Both the position numbers and the translations under genes were made by a program. Under the pieces are notes generated by a model. The model searched no databases. It was not told where the DNA came from and saw nothing but the letters and a program-made list of their open reading frames with translations. Source: JAYGED01 sp046582565 (GTDB taxonomy: Bacteria > Pseudomonadota > Alphaproteobacteria > JAAXGF01). Taken from it: DNA of 17,956 nucleotides. Below, in pieces: positions 7,274 to 14,373 of this stretch (position 1 is the stretch's first letter; every line of letters begins with the position of its first letter). The stretch spans positions 1-17,956 of the forward strand of contig JAYGED010000219.1 in assembly GCA_046582565.1 (NCBI GenBank), in the 5' to 3' direction.

Positions 7274-8812
7274 ATGGTCGATACGGGTGACGGGTTTATC
7301 GGTCGTCTTGCCATGCGCGTGGCGGACGATCCGTCCGGCCTGTTTGCCCGGTTCGATGGCGACCCGATCACGTTTGAAGACCTGAATCGCCGGTCGGACA
7401 GCTTGGCCGCCTGGTTGAGCCAGGGCGCCATTGCGAAGGGCGATCGGGTCGCCCTGATGATCCGCAACTCTCCGACAGCTCTGGCCTTGCTCTTTGCAAT
7501 CGGGAAGCTGGGCGCTGTCTGGGTGCCGATAAATGTCCAGGCCCGTGGCGATAGCCTTGCCCATATACTGTCTGATTCAGAACCCAACCGCCTGATCGCC
7601 GAGCATGAGTTTTTGCCTGTGATCGAAGATTGCGGCGCGGCGCTAGGAGAAGACTGCATCTGGACATTGGGTGCGCCGGATGCCATTCGCGCGGTCGAGC
7701 CCATGCTCACACGCAACCTGTCTTTCCATGAACCGGCGGCGGCGGCGGATGATCTTTTCGCCATCATGTACACCTCGGGCACAACCGGAAAGCCGAAAGG
7801 GGTCATGGTTTCCCACCGCATGCTGCGGTTCTCGGGCGAAAGCGTCGCCCTGGTTTCAGGCGCGGGCGCGGGCGATGCATTTCATATGTGGGAACCGTTG
7901 TTTCACATCGGCGGGGCGCAGATGATCGTCTTGCCTTTGATCCGGCCGGTCCATCTGGTCATGGTGGAGCGTTTCAGCGCCAGCGCATTCTGGACCCAGG
8001 TGCGCGACTATGGCGCCTCTCATATCCATTTCCTCGGCGGTATCCTGCAGCTCCTGCTGAAACAGCCGCCAGGCGCCCTCGATACATCCCATGGCGCGCG
8101 CATCGCTTTTGGGGGCGGTTGCCCGCGCGGTGTGTGGCGCGCCTTCGAGAAACGGTTCGCCGTCGAAATCCGCGAGTCATACGGCATGACCGAAGCTTCG
8201 AGCATCACGAGCTTTAATGGCCACAAGCTGGTTGGATCGGTCGGTAAGGCCGTGCCGTGGTTCGAGGTCGCCATCCTGGACCAGAACAACCGCCCGCTTA
8301 AGACCGGCGAACGCGGTGAGATCGTGGTGCGGGAAACACAGCCCGGCGCTCTCACCGCCGGCTATTACAAAAACCCGGAGGCGACCGCGAGGGCCCTGCG
8401 CAACGGCGTGCTTTACACCGGAGATATCGGCTCCTTCGATAGCGACGGCAATATGTACTTTCACGGTCGCAACTCCGACAACGTGCGGGTGCGGGGCGAA
8501 AATGTGACGGCCTGGGAGGTTGAACATGTGGCGACTGGGCACCCCCTGGTCGAGGACTGCGCCATGATCGGCGTGGCGGCGGAAATCGGCGAGCAGGAAA
8601 TCAAACTCTTCTTCAAACCGAAGCCGGCTTCAAAACTCGATTCGGCCGCATTGTCTGAATGGCTCGCCACGCGGCTCACCGATTACCAAAACCCGCGCTA
8701 CATCGCCGTCGTGGACGAGTTCGAGCGCACGCCGAGCCAACGGATTATGAAACACAAGCTCTCCAGCGAGACCGGAGATGCCTGGGACCGGCTAGACCGC
8801 GCCAGGAGATGA
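7274..8812 (+). CDS. AMP-forming acyl-CoA synthetase, crotonobetaine/carnitine-CoA ligase (CaiC)-like
   Basis: The 512-residue ANL-superfamily enzyme would activate a carboxylic acid with ATP and CoA. Motifs in order: Y-T-S-G-T-T-G-K-P-K-G (166-176, phosphate loop), Y-G-M-T-E-A-S (A5), Y-T-G-D-I-G (A7), G-R-N-S-D-N-V-R-V-R-G-E-N-V (A8 hinge), and a C-terminal T-P-S-Q-R-I-M-K-H-K-L (486-496). At the last site most relatives have G-K-I/V; here R490 seems to occupy the catalytic A10 lysine position, though K493 or K495 are close. I chose ATG 7274 because GGGAGGG lies 4 bases upstream; the frame is open back to 7100 but that part overlaps the hydratase gene and is unlike the family. Resemblance to CaiC-type ligases fits a locus for quaternary amines, but substrate specificity is inference. 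Confidence 0.82.
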   Translation: MVDTGDGFIGRLAMRVADDPSGLFARFDGDPITFEDLNRRSDSLAAWLSQGAIAKGDRVALMIRNSPTALALLFAIGKLGAVWVPINVQARGDSLAHILSDSEPNRLIAEHEFLPVIEDCGAALGEDCIWTLGAPDAIRAVEPMLTRNLSFHEPAAAADDLFAIMYTSGTTGKPKGVMVSHRMLRFSGESVALVSGAGAGDAFHMWEPLFHIGGAQMIVLPLIRPVHLVMVERFSASAFWTQVRDYGASHIHFLGGILQLLLKQPPGALDTSHGARIAFGGGCPRGVWRAFEKRFAVEIRESYGMTEASSITSFNGHKLVGSVGKAVPWFEVAILDQNNRPLKTGERGEIVVRETQPGALTAGYYKNPEATARALRNGVLYTGDIGSFDSDGNMYFHGRNSDNVRVRGENVTAWEVEHVATGHPLVEDCAMIGVAAEIGEQEIKLFFKPKPASKLDSAALSEWLATRLTDYQNPRYIAVVDEFERTPSQRIMKHKLSSETGDAWDRLDRARR

Positions 8813-8820
8813 CCGCGGGC

Positions 8821-9912
8821 CTATAGTTCGGGTTTTTCTATCAACCGGACTCTCAAGGCTTCCATGGTTTCAAAGACCTGGTCGAAGTCGCTTACCTTGA
8901 AGCCCTTGGCCAGGTCTACACTTATGGCGTGAAGTTTTTCGTGGAGGATGCCGGTGTAGTGCGCATGGCCATCGCCATCGACAAAGAGACCGTTGGTCTG
9001 TTCGAATTCTTGGTTCCAGCGCAGGGCTTGCGCTTTGTCGAGGCCGGTGGGCAGAGCAAGCTCCAAATGACCGTTTCGGCAGGCGACCGGGTAACCACCC
9101 GGTAAACCCAGCGGTCCCGGGGCGTGTCCCTGCCAATCCCGGCCCGAAACCAGCGCCAGCATCAAGGGGACGCCGGCGGCGCCGGAAACATCGATGGCGG
9201 GAGCGGCCGTGAGCTTGACGTCGCGCAAGCGGGCGTAAACCTCTGCGATCTCCTCGCCATCCACCCAAACTCGCGGTGGGTGTCCCTTCCGGGAATCCGC
9301 AGGCTGGCGAAACGGCGTGATGGTTTGGTAGTGGGCCAGGGTCTTGAGGCGGCCCGGCTCGCGGGCTTTCAGGGCCGCTGCGAACACCGAGGCCAGGATC
9401 GACACGTTGCCCACACCGCAGGTGACCGGCAAATCAAGCGCCGCGATGATCGTATTGCCCACATCCGGGTAAGCGCAGTTGATGAAATGGCATTCCGGCC
9501 GCGTTGCCTTGATCGCCCTGGCCACCCGAATGGAGAACATCGTCTGGGTCACGGCCATGGCGCTCAAGCCGGCTTCGGCGATCAACTGGCTCCAGGCATT
9601 GCCCGTGGTAGCGATAATGGCGGAGGCCTGGGGCGAAGCCGCTTGGACCACCAGGGCGGGGCGCAGTTCGCCGATCAGATCCGCCGCTGCGTCTTCGCCG
9701 GCAAGATCGACGGTGCGAGCCTGGAAGGCAACCGGACGCTCGAAGATGACGGCCCGTGCATTGCCCGCCGTTTTGAGCCAGTCGAGGCGCTCCCGGTTAC
9801 GGCCGGCCAGGGTGACGGTGACCGGGTCTTGGGCTGTCGCCGCGATATCGAAGATGATCCTTGCGGCAAAGCTGCCGGTGCCAAAGACGATGAGATCGGA
9901 TCGCTCCGCCAT
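8821..9912 (-). CDS. Rossmann-fold NAD(P)-binding oxidoreductase, saccharopine-dehydrogenase-like
   Basis: The 363-residue protein starts with a dinucleotide-binding beta-alpha-beta unit, L-I-V-F-G-T-G-S-F-A-A-R (7-18), and an acidic/basic second strand, V-T-L-A-G-R-N-R-E-R. This layout resembles saccharopine-dehydrogenase-like and other catalytic dehydrogenases with an N-terminal Rossmann domain. I recognise no specific enzyme. AGAGGA lies 8 bases before the ATG. The stop is TAG at 8821-8823. It ends 8 bases from the end of the CoA ligase gene (convergent) and is divergent from the ABC transporter operon, so it is transcribed alone. Its position between the CoA-ligase operon and the transporter suggests a dehydrogenase step on an amino acid or amine-derived intermediate. 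Confidence 0.65.
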   Translation of the reverse strand: MAERSDLIVFGTGSFAARIIFDIAATAQDPVTVTLAGRNRERLDWLKTAGNARAVIFERPVAFQARTVDLAGEDAAADLIGELRPALVVQAASPQASAIIATTGNAWSQLIAEAGLSAMAVTQTMFSIRVARAIKATRPECHFINCAYPDVGNTIIAALDLPVTCGVGNVSILASVFAAALKAREPGRLKTLAHYQTITPFRQPADSRKGHPPRVWVDGEEIAEVYARLRDVKLTAAPAIDVSGAAGVPLMLALVSGRDWQGHAPGPLGLPGGYPVACRNGHLELALPTGLDKAQALRWNQEFEQTNGLFVDGDGHAHYTGILHEKLHAISVDLAKGFKVSDFDQVFETMEALRVRLIEKPEL

Positions 9913-9957
9913 TGCGGTTTTCCTCTTAGAATTGTTCGCGGAGCCCGTCCCGCCAGG

Positions 9958-9975
9958 GTCTCATAACCGTGAGAC
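9958..9975. repeat. Short perfect inverted repeat, possible operator
   Basis: GTCTCA (9958-9963) and TGAGAC (9970-9975) are a perfect 6-base inverted repeat around a 6-base spacer, about 46 bases upstream of the minus-strand oxidoreductase start. No T-run follows, so it does not look like a terminator. A regulator-binding site is possible. Confidence 0.35.
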
Positions 9976-10110
9976 GGAAAAGGCTTCTAGCGACGGCGCC
10001 CCTTTGCTGGAGCATACGAGTTGCTCGTGACAAATTGTTTTGCTAGGGTGACCATGGAAATATGATTTGGGCACCATAAGAAGGCCTTTCGCCGTTCCCG
10101 AAAAGAGGGG

Positions 10111-10139
10111 TTGTCCGGGGGGATATATCCGAGTGCTAT
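10111..10139 (+). promoter_or_regulatory. Candidate sigma-70-like promoter with internal palindrome
   Basis: TTGTCC (10111-10116) and TGCTAT (10134-10139) are spaced by 17 bases and lie about 110 bases before the binding-protein start. A perfect palindrome, GGATATATCC (10121-10130), lies between the two boxes, a typical place for a repressor site. Both boxes are imperfect, so this is a candidate only; another -10-like TACAAT occurs further downstream near 10171. Confidence 0.35.
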
Positions 10140-10249
10140 AAAAAGACTGAAACTTTGTCGTTTGCGTAGCGTACAATACAGTAACCGCAGCAATCCGCCG
10201 ACGGGTGAATAATTCGCCATGGCAGGGGGACAACAAAGGAGAATAACCG

Positions 10250-11353
10250 ATGACGAAAAAGATTAAAGCCAACAAATCCGCGGTCAGCCGTCGTCAAGTA
10301 GTGAAGGGCGCGGGCGTCGCCGCTTTAGCCGCCACCTTCCCGACCATCCTGACGTCGCGGAAGGCCGTGGCGGCCATCGAGATCACCGTCCGCGATCCCG
10401 GCGGACCCTACGTGGAAGCATTCGGCGAGGCCTACTACAAGCCGTTCAACGAGATGATGAAGGGCGAGGTCGTGGTGACCGGCGTCGCCGGCAAGCACGA
10501 GCCCACGGCCCAGGTCAAATTGATGGTCGACACCGGCAGCTACACCTGGGATATGGCCCACCTGAGCATTTCGGCTCACAATCTGCTACGCGACGCCGGC
10601 TATCTCGAGGAACTCGGGATCGACGACCATCCCGACGTGCAGGAGATTCCGGCGCATTTTCGCACGCCCTACTTGTTGGGCATCGACGTCTATACAACGA
10701 TTCTCGCCTACCGGACCGACGTCTACCCGAAGATGGGGCCCGAGCCGACCGGCGGCTGGAAGGACCTGTGGGACGTGAACGGCATACCGGGCCGCCGCGC
10801 CATACGCAAACACGCGTTCGACACCATCGAACAGGCGCTGATGGCCGACGGCGTGGCGCCCGCCGACGTTTATCCCTGCGACCTCGGCCGGGCATTCAAG
10901 AGCCTCGACAAGATCAAGGACAGCATCGATATTTGGTGGACCGGCGGCGCCCAGACCTCGCAACTGCTGAAGACCCACGAGGTCGACATGTGTCCGACAT
11001 GGAACGGCCGCTCGCAGGCGGCTATCGATGCCGGCGCGCCGGTCAGCGTGTCTTGGAACCAGTCGCTGTGGAGCTTCGAGGGCATGTGCATCCTGCGCGA
11101 CGGGCCGAACATCGAAGCCTGTCGTAAATTCGCCACGTTCTGCGCCAACGCCGAGCGCCAAGCAACCCATACCAAGTGGTTGGCCTACGGCCCGACAAAC
11201 CCGGGCGCCTACGATCACATCCCGTCGGCGCGGGCCGCCTTGCTGCCCACCGCACCGCAGAACATATCGGTTTCGACGCCGATCGACTCGGTGTACTGGG
11301 GCGAGCAGAAGGACAACGCCATGGAGCAGTTCAACGATTGGCTTTTGAGCTGA
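10250..11353 (+). CDS. Spermidine/putrescine-type ABC transporter substrate-binding protein (Tat signal)
   Basis: The 367-residue protein has a twin-arginine signal: basic start, S-R-R-Q-V-V-K (13-19), hydrophobic stretch 20-34, and probable cleavage after A-V-A-A near residue 42. The mature part resembles PotD-type extracellular solute-binding proteins (family 1), with W-x-D-L-W-D near the middle (T-G-G-W-K-D-L-W-D) and a D-I-W-W-T-G-G-A-Q segment. It would bind the substrate in the periplasm and hand it to the downstream permease. The RBS AAAGGAG at 8 bases fixes the start. It is the first gene of the transporter operon and is separated from the ATPase gene by 82 bases holding a terminator-like hairpin, which would raise binding protein relative to membrane parts. 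The ligand may be a polyamine, betaine or opine-like compound; sequence does not tell. Confidence 0.82.
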   Translation: MTKKIKANKSAVSRRQVVKGAGVAALAATFPTILTSRKAVAAIEITVRDPGGPYVEAFGEAYYKPFNEMMKGEVVVTGVAGKHEPTAQVKLMVDTGSYTWDMAHLSISAHNLLRDAGYLEELGIDDHPDVQEIPAHFRTPYLLGIDVYTTILAYRTDVYPKMGPEPTGGWKDLWDVNGIPGRRAIRKHAFDTIEQALMADGVAPADVYPCDLGRAFKSLDKIKDSIDIWWTGGAQTSQLLKTHEVDMCPTWNGRSQAAIDAGAPVSVSWNQSLWSFEGMCILRDGPNIEACRKFATFCANAERQATHTKWLAYGPTNPGAYDHIPSARAALLPTAPQNISVSTPIDSVYWGEQKDNAMEQFNDWLLS

Positions 11354-11374
11354 TCCCTTGACTTGAATTCGGGG

Positions 11375-11420
11375 GCGGCGCGGGGAGTCAGGCAGACGCC
11401 CCCGCCGCTCTTAATTTTTT
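11375..11420 (+). terminator. GC-rich hairpin with T-run between binding-protein and ATPase genes
   Basis: The left arm GCGGCGCGGGG (11375-11385) pairs with CCCCCGCCGC (11399-11408), with one bulged C and a 13-base loop. It is followed by TCTTAATTTTTT (11409-11420). This is the shape of an intrinsic terminator. Because the following transporter genes lack another obvious promoter, it probably acts as a partial terminator or mRNA-stabilising stem after the binding-protein gene. Confidence 0.6.
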
Positions 11421-11435
11421 GGGATGTAACGCGTT

Positions 11436-12542
11436 TTGGCAAACACCAAGTCGAAGCTGAGAATCCGTGACTTGCGCAAGACTTATGGTCCGGTGGTCGC
11501 ACTCGAGGGGGCGAACGTCGATCTGCACGAAGGCGAGTTCCTGACCCTGTTGGGACCGTCGGGATCGGGCAAAACGACGATGTTGATGATCATCGCCGGG
11601 CTGACCCAGCCCGACAGCGGCGATGTGTGGATCGACGGCAAGCTGGCGACCTACGCGCCGACCTTCAAGCGCGACATCGGCATGGTGTTCCAGAACTACG
11701 CCCTGTTCCCGCATCTGAGCGTCTACGAGAACATCGCCTTCCCCTTGCGCATGCGGAAGGCGCCCGATGACGTCATCGCCAAGGAGGTGTCGCGGGTTCT
11801 CGAAATCATTCGGCTGCCCGATGTCGGTGACCGCCTGCCGCGAGAACTCTCGGGCGGCCAGTAGCAGCGCATTGCCTTGGCGCGCTGCATCGTCTACCGG
11901 CCCTCGATCATACTCATGGACGAACCGCTCGGCGCCCTCGACAAGAAGCTGCGTGACCAATTGCAGCTCGAAATCAAGCATCTCCACACCGAGCTCGGCA
12001 TTACCGTGCTCTACGTTACACACGATCAGGAAGAAGCGCTGGTGATGTCGGATCGGATCTGCCTGATGAACGAAGGCCGGATCAGTCAGCTCGGCACGCC
12101 GGACGAGCTTTACTTCTATCCGGAATCTGTCTTCGCGGCCGATTTCCTCGGCGAGTCCAACCTGCTCGACGCACGCGTCGTGGACGTCAACAACGACGTC
12201 GTTCATCTCAAGGGTCCCGGCGACGCCGTGCTCCGCGCCGGGCCGCGCGGCGAGGTGCGCGAGGGCGACGACATCAAGGTCATGGTCCGCCCCGAGACCA
12301 TCCGTCTGCTCGGTGACGGCGAGGAAATGGCGAACGTGATCAAGGCCAAGATTAAGGACGTTATCCTGGTGGGGCAGGTGACCAAGTTCTACGCCGAGGT
12401 CTCCGACGGCACGCCGATTACCGTGACCCGGCTCACCCACGTCGGTTCGCCGGCCGCCGAGCCGGGCTCGGAAGTCCGCTTCGGCTGGGCGGAGGAAAGC
12501 ACGGTCCTGCTGCCGAAAAACGGGGGGCGGGGCGGCGCATGA
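11436..12542 (+). pseudogene. Polyamine-type ABC transporter ATP-binding protein (PotA-like) interrupted by an in-frame TAG
   Basis: One continuous frame encodes 368 codons of a PotA/CysA-class ATPase except for TAG at codon 143 (11862-11864). Before it are Walker A G-P-S-G-S-G-K-T-T (40-48), Q-loop Q86 (M-V-F-Q-N-Y-A-L-F-P) and signature L-S-G-G-Q (138-142). After it come Q-R-I-A-L-A-R, Walker B I-I-L-M-D-E-P (158-164), D-loop, switch His196 (V-T-H-D-Q-E-E) and a TOBE-like C-terminal region. The family reads L-S-G-G-Q-Q-Q-R here, so CAG to TAG is the simplest explanation. If the stop is real, two halves result (11436-11864, and an open frame from about 11877) and neither is a complete ATPase. 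The start is TTG 11436; a stop lies just upstream at 11427 and the RBS is weak. Its end overlaps the permease start by 4 bases (ATGA). A sequencing error is possible. Confidence 0.85.
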
Positions 12543-14356
12543 CCGCGATCGCCGACGCCACTCCTCCGGAGGCCAGGGTCTATCGGCGCCGCTCCGCGTG
12601 GGTGGCCGCATGGCCGTTGTTCCCGCTGCTCCTGTACCTGGGTTTTCTGTTTCTCTATCCGGTGGGCCAGCTTCTCTGGCTCAGCATCCTCGACGACGGC
12701 GGGGCGCTGAGCAGCGTCCACTACACCAAGCTGTTCGCCCGAACCACCTATGTGAAGGTTCTGGGCATTACCTTCAGAATTGCTGCCTGGACGACACTGT
12801 TCTGCTTGCTGGCGGGCTATCCGGTCGCCTATCTGCTGGCGACCATAAACGAGCGGCAGCGCAATACCCTGATCCTCTGGGTGCTGCTGCCGTTCTGGAC
12901 CAGCTTCCTGGTGCGCACCTTCGCCTGGATCGTTCTGCTCGGGCGTTACGGCACGATCAACAGTTGGCTCATGGACCTCGGCATTATCGATGCGCCGCTC
13001 AAGCTGATCTACAACTTCGCCGGCGTCATGATCGGCATGTCCCATGCGCTCATGCCGTTGGCCGTGCTCACCATGCTGGCGGTGATGCGGACGATCGACC
13101 CCAATCTGCGCAATGCGGCCTCCACCCTCGGGGCGCGCGGCGGGCAGTCGTTCTGGCGCATCTATTTCCCGCTGTCGTTGCCCGGTCTCGCCGCCGGCGG
13201 CCTGCTCGTCTTCATCACCGCGCTCGGCTTCTTCATCACCCCGGCGCTGCTCGGCGGCGGCCGCGAGATCATGGTCGCTCAGGTCATCATCGAGCAGATC
13301 GAGGAGTTGCTGAACTGGGGCTTCGCCGGCGCCGTCGCCGTGTTGCTGCTGGCCACCGCGATCATCGTCTTCTACGTCTACGACCGTCTGCTCGGCATGT
13401 CGACGTTGGCCGGCGGCTCGGCGGCCGAGGAAAGGGCCAGGGACGGTTCGAACAATATTATCGGCCGGTTGGGCAGTTGGCTCGGCCGCTATCTGATCGC
13501 GATACTCGGCTGGATCTGTGATCTTTTCAGCGCCATCGTAGAAATCGTGCGCCCGATCCGGGCGGACCGGCCGCGCCAAGGGCTGTCGCGCGGGGTGCTT
13601 TGGATCGTCGCGATGGCGGTCATCTTCTATCTTGCCGCGCCGGCCTTCTTCGTGGTTCCGATCTCGTTCAGCGAGAACCAATTCATCGAATGGCCGATGA
13701 AGGGCTTCACGTTGCACTGGTACGAAATGTTCCTGGGCTCCGACATTTGGATCGGCGCCATGATGCGGTCGTTCCTGGTCGCCTTCTTCTCCGCCGCCCT
13801 GTCGATGATCATCGGCGTTCCAGCCGCTTTCGTACTGGCGCGCCAGCAGCTCATCTTCAAGACCGTGGCCCTCGCCTTCATCCTGGCGCCGCTGATCATC
13901 CCGCGCATCATCATCGCCATCGCGATCTTCTACCTGTACGCCCGCATCGGCCTCGTGGGCACGTCGTTCGGCCTCGTCCTCGGCCATACGGTGTTGGCGG
14001 TGCCGTTCGTGGTGGTGACCGTGATGGCGGTGCTCAAAAACTATGACGAGAGGCTCGACCAGGCGGCCTGGACGTTGGGCGCGAGCAAGGCCCGAACGCT
14101 GTGGCACATCACCTTCCCGTTGATCCAGCCGGGCCTGATCGCGGCCTATCTATTCGCCTTCGTGACCTCGTTCGACGAGCTGACCATCGCCCTGTTCATC
14201 AGTGGCGGCACGGCCACCACCCTGCCCAAGCAGATGTGGACCGATGCGCTGCTCAAGGTCAGCCCCACGGTTCTCGCGGCCTCGACCGTCGTCCTTTTCT
14301 TCGTCACCGGCATGATCCTTATGGCCGAGTACATCCGCCGCCGCACCGGCGGGTAG
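12539..14356 (+). CDS. Fused ABC transporter permease (PotB-PotC in one polypeptide)
   Basis: This 605-residue membrane protein carries two complete binding-protein-dependent permease halves. Half one (about 20-290) has its EAA-type cytoplasmic loop at N-A-A-S-T-L-G-A-R-G-G-Q-S-F-W-R-I-Y-F-P; half two (about 350-605) has Q-A-A-W-T-L-G-A-S-K-A-R-T-L-W-H-I-T-F-P. Each half shows about six hydrophobic segments. The linker (about 290-345) has a charged stretch and one further hydrophobic segment. In the usual polyamine system PotB and PotC are separate proteins of about 270-290 residues, so this is a fusion; the frame is uninterrupted, so it is not an assembly of two genes by error in a stop codon that I can see. 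The start overlaps the ATPase stop (ATGA), implying translational coupling. It forms the membrane channel with the ATPase and the periplasmic binding protein. The stop is TAG. Confidence 0.85.
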   Translation: MTAIADATPPEARVYRRRSAWVAAWPLFPLLLYLGFLFLYPVGQLLWLSILDDGGALSSVHYTKLFARTTYVKVLGITFRIAAWTTLFCLLAGYPVAYLLATINERQRNTLILWVLLPFWTSFLVRTFAWIVLLGRYGTINSWLMDLGIIDAPLKLIYNFAGVMIGMSHALMPLAVLTMLAVMRTIDPNLRNAASTLGARGGQSFWRIYFPLSLPGLAAGGLLVFITALGFFITPALLGGGREIMVAQVIIEQIEELLNWGFAGAVAVLLLATAIIVFYVYDRLLGMSTLAGGSAAEERARDGSNNIIGRLGSWLGRYLIAILGWICDLFSAIVEIVRPIRADRPRQGLSRGVLWIVAMAVIFYLAAPAFFVVPISFSENQFIEWPMKGFTLHWYEMFLGSDIWIGAMMRSFLVAFFSAALSMIIGVPAAFVLARQQLIFKTVALAFILAPLIIPRIIIAIAIFYLYARIGLVGTSFGLVLGHTVLAVPFVVVTVMAVLKNYDERLDQAAWTLGASKARTLWHITFPLIQPGLIAAYLFAFVTSFDELTIALFISGGTATTLPKQMWTDALLKVSPTVLAASTVVLFFVTGMILMAEYIRRRTGG

Positions 14357-14373
14357 CGATCCTGGCAACCGAA

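Larger units (their letters stand above)
9913..10249. promoter_or_regulatory. Divergent intergenic region upstream of the ABC transporter operon
   Basis: This 337-base stretch carries no convincing gene. It must contain promoters for the minus-strand oxidoreductase and the plus-strand transporter operon. It holds an inverted repeat at 9958-9975 and a palindrome inside a possible promoter at 10111-10139, both listed separately. A clear RBS (AAAGGAG, 10235-10241) precedes the binding-protein start by 8 bases. GC content is visibly lower between about 10020 and 10200 than in the flanking genes. Confidence 0.55.

Noticed and set aside
11862..11864. TAG decoded as pyrrolysine or by genome-wide amber recoding
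   Set aside because: Two neighbouring genes end with TAG, and the family residue here is plain glutamine, one transition away from TAG.
12389..14107. Long open frame (572 codons) on the minus strand opposite the fused permease
   Set aside because: Its composition (D, E, H, R and Q rich) is the mirror of hydrophobic permease codons; there is no domain and no RBS.
14101..14373. Upstream ATG start for the DadA-like gene
   Set aside because: It would overlap the permease by about 250 bases and the added residues are a shadow of the permease; the FAD motif begins right after GTG 14374.
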